From Streptomyces rubrogriseus (GTDB taxonomy: Bacteria; Actinomycetota; Actinomycetes; Streptomycetales; Streptomycetaceae), in the NCBI RefSeq assembly GCF_027947575.1, contig NZ_CP116256.1, positions 1,178,001-1,242,000 of the forward strand: a stretch of DNA of 64,000 bases, read 5' to 3'. The notes under the pieces are model-generated. The model saw nothing but the letters and a program-made list of their open reading frames with translations, searched no databases and was not told the DNA's origin. Below are positions 62,448 through 64,000 of the stretch, in pieces. Each line of letters opens with the position of its first letter. Position 1 is the stretch's first letter. The translations under genes and the position numbers were made by a program.

Positions 62448-63812
62448 TCACCGGTACTCCGACAGCCTGCGGCCGATGCCTATCAGCGCGCCGGCCGCCC
62501 CCAGCGCGGCGAGCACGCCCGCGCCCTGCGGCAGGTAGCGCATCGCGTCCAGGCCGTCGCCCGCCGCCTGCTCGAACTCCGCCTTCTCGTGCTTCAGGGC
62601 GGTGGCGAGCGCGGCGTCGACGCCGTCGAAGCATTCCACCGTGGCGCCGTCGCCGCCGATCACCAGGTTCAGCGCCTGCTGGTAGTTGCCGTTCTCGTCC
62701 TGCGTACGGGCCGAGGTGTGGCGCTTCTTCCACTCCGTCATGTTGCCGTTCGCCGTGTCGACGGGCTGTTCGCCCGCCTTGTCGTCGGCGAGCCGTGCCG
62801 CCTCGGCCAGCGCCTTGCCGAGGCCGTCCATGTTCTTGCCGAAGGCCAGGTCGTAGGAGTCGTACGTCTTGTCGCCCACCTTGGTCGTCTCCGCGCCGCG
62901 GGAGACCAGGGTCAGGTTCTCGTTGCCCCGGGCCTTGAGGGAGGCGATGCGCGCCTCGTTCAGCGCGTTCAGGGAGCGGACGCCGTGCTCGTGGGAGTCG
63001 GTCAGGTTCGACCGTGCGACGCCGTGGCCGACGACCAGCCAGAGCAGTACGACGGCACAGGCGGCGGTCGCCGCGACCATGCCGTGGTTCAGGACGCGGT
63101 TGGTGCGCCGGTAGGTGCGGTGCTGGGCCCAGGCCAGCGCGGCGAGCAGGACGACGCCGAGGGCGATCGCCGCCCAGGGGTAGGGCTTGGCGTCGCCGTA
63201 GTCGGCGCCCAGCCGCTGGTTCTCCTTCTTGTAGAGGTCCTCCGCCGCCGGGAGCATCTCCTTCTGCATCTTCTCGTTGGCGTAGCGCAGATAGGCGCCG
63301 CCGACCGGGAAGCCCTGCCGGTTGTAGGTGCGGGCGCGCTCGACCAGGCCCTTGTACTCGGGCAGCAGGCGGTTGAGCTTGGCGATGGTGGTCGCCGCGG
63401 GCGACTTCGGCTCGGAGTTGGCGGCGGCCGTCACGAGCCCCTCGGCGGCCGCGCGGATCCCGTTGTCGTAGCGCGTGCGGGAGTCCTCCGTCTCCTGGCC
63501 GCCGGCCAGGAAGCCGCTGGAGGCCGCGGTGTTGGCCTCGGCGAGGGAGCGGTAGATGTCGGCCGCCGCGGAGCTGAGCGGCTGGCTGCGGGTCAGCACG
63601 TCGTCGGCGGCCGCGGCCCGCTCGTTCATCTGCCAGGCGGTGACGGTGCCGAAGGCGACGACGAGCAGGGCGAGCAGCGCGCCGATGATGCGCAGCCGCC
63701 CCGGTTCGGTGACCGCCGCCGCGCGCAGCCGGTCCACGCCCTCGGCGAAGGCGGTACGACGCGGCGCCGTGCCCGGCGGCGGTGCCGCGCTGCTCCCCGG
63801 CGGTTGAGTCAC
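62448..63812 (-). CDS. glnX: GlnX-like four-span membrane signal transducer
   Basis: 454 aa from GTG 63812 with GGGGAGG 6 bases upstream. Membrane spans at about 41-60 (LRIIGALLALLVVAFGTVTA), 210-230 (YPWAAIALGVVLLAALAWAQ), 240-262 (ATAACAVVLLWLVVGHGVA) and near the C-terminus (AGVLAALGAAGALIGIGRRL). Between spans 1-2 and 3-4 lie two extracytoplasmic helical domains of ~150 residues (LSSAAADIYRSLAEANTAAS; SHEHGVRSLNALNEARIASL) like four-helix sensor modules of chemoreceptors. This fits GlnX, which passes the GlnH signal to PknG. It is the first gene of the operon. Confidence 0.9.
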   Translation of the reverse strand: MTQPPGSSAAPPPGTAPRRTAFAEGVDRLRAAAVTEPGRLRIIGALLALLVVAFGTVTAWQMNERAAAADDVLTRSQPLSSAAADIYRSLAEANTAASSGFLAGGQETEDSRTRYDNGIRAAAEGLVTAAANSEPKSPAATTIAKLNRLLPEYKGLVERARTYNRQGFPVGGAYLRYANEKMQKEMLPAAEDLYKKENQRLGADYGDAKPYPWAAIALGVVLLAALAWAQHRTYRRTNRVLNHGMVAATAACAVVLLWLVVGHGVARSNLTDSHEHGVRSLNALNEARIASLKARGNENLTLVSRGAETTKVGDKTYDSYDLAFGKNMDGLGKALAEAARLADDKAGEQPVDTANGNMTEWKKRHTSARTQDENGNYQQALNLVIGGDGATVECFDGVDAALATALKHEKAEFEQAAGDGLDAMRYLPQGAGVLAALGAAGALIGIGRRLSEYR

Positions 63813-63939
63813 CGCTGACCTCCCCCATGGTCATCCGTCGCCGCAAGTATCGCCGTCCGCACCGACATTCGCACCGGCCTTCGTCCGATCTTGATGTGAT
63901 CCCGGTGCAACGCACCACCCCTGCCCATGAATACGCCAC

Positions 63940-63971
63940 GGGAACCGGTTCGGTTCCCCGTACCGGTTCCC
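63940..63971. promoter_or_regulatory. Nested inverted repeats upstream of the glnX operon
   Basis: GGGAACCGGT (63940-63949) pairs with ACCGGTTCCC (63962-63971). The same left arm GGGAACCG can pair instead with CGGTTCCC at 63951-63958. The site is ~130 bases upstream of the glnX start. It could be an operator, or alternative RNA hairpins if transcribed. Confidence 0.45.
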
Positions 63972-64000
63972 GGTCGTCGTCGGCGGCGCGATACGCGGGC

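Overview
The window is high-GC actinobacterial DNA, almost certainly Streptomyces. It carries two chaplins, a MelC1/MelC2-type tyrosinase pair, a sporulation-type SSB, an EttA ABC-F protein with a TTG start, a PknG/GlnX/GlnH locus, an LAETG-anchored thioester protein, a rare TTA codon in a small gene, and GTGA/ATGA start-stop overlaps throughout. The left end cuts an ATP-grasp gene. The right end is the promoter side of the glnX operon.

Region 1 (1-11.8 kb) is a cell-surface polysaccharide locus. One minus-strand operon reads from 11736 down to 1919: GT4 glycosyltransferase, polyprenyl sugar-phosphate transferase, O-antigen-ligase-type polymerase, MurJ/Wzx-like flippase, polysaccharide deacetylase, second GT4, Wzz-like chain-length protein and a FemAB/GNAT-like acyltransferase. 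A secreted GH26-like hydrolase and an ATP-grasp enzyme flank it. Region 2 (11.8-16.4 kb) is a coat and pigment block: chpF-like chaplin, three small secreted proteins, melC1/melC2 and a chpG-like chaplin. Both chaplins have sigma-BldN-like promoters. A DUF2087 regulator and a 2-hydroxyacid dehydrogenase follow.

Region 3 (18.2-29.4 kb) is the most unusual part. It is a compact specialised-metabolite cluster with GTP cyclohydrolase II, RibD, a large WD40 protein, an FGE/SUMF1-like protein, an AsnO/VioC-type Fe(II)/2-oxoglutarate oxygenase, two GT-A glycosyltransferase-like proteins, an MFS exporter, an unknown 180-aa protein and a divergent LuxR-type regulator. A 53-aa predicted secreted peptide with a TTA codon, too short for routine gene finding, heads the operon and overlaps ribA. 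The RibA + RibD + WD40 + SUMF1 set resembles the toxoflavin/fervenulin (azapteridine) pathway, but without the N-methyltransferase and with extra oxygenase and glycosyltransferase genes. A tRNA-Arg(TCT) gene borders it.

Region 4 (29.8-36.1 kb) has two large dynamin-like GTPases, an SSB paralogue and the thioester surface protein. Region 5 (36.1-40.6 kb) has a TIR-NB-ARC-TPR STAND protein (possible defence protein), a lipoprotein and a gene remnant. Region 6 (40.6-52.3 kb) has ettA, a thioesterase, an unknown protein, a MacB-type ATPase with two FtsX-type permeases, a group II truncated haemoglobin and a PCMT-like methyltransferase. Region 7 (52.3-64 kb) is a signalling operon: glnX, glnH, a helical protein, pknG, a PP2C phosphatase, a VWA protein and a collagen-like FHA protein.

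Seven genes are split by a one-base change at or beside a G/C run of 3-7 bases, in otherwise intact unrelated genes. This looks more like systematic indels in the assembly than pseudogenes; each is noted in its entry. Names of homologous pathways and Streptomyces coelicolor counterparts come from memory, not from a search.
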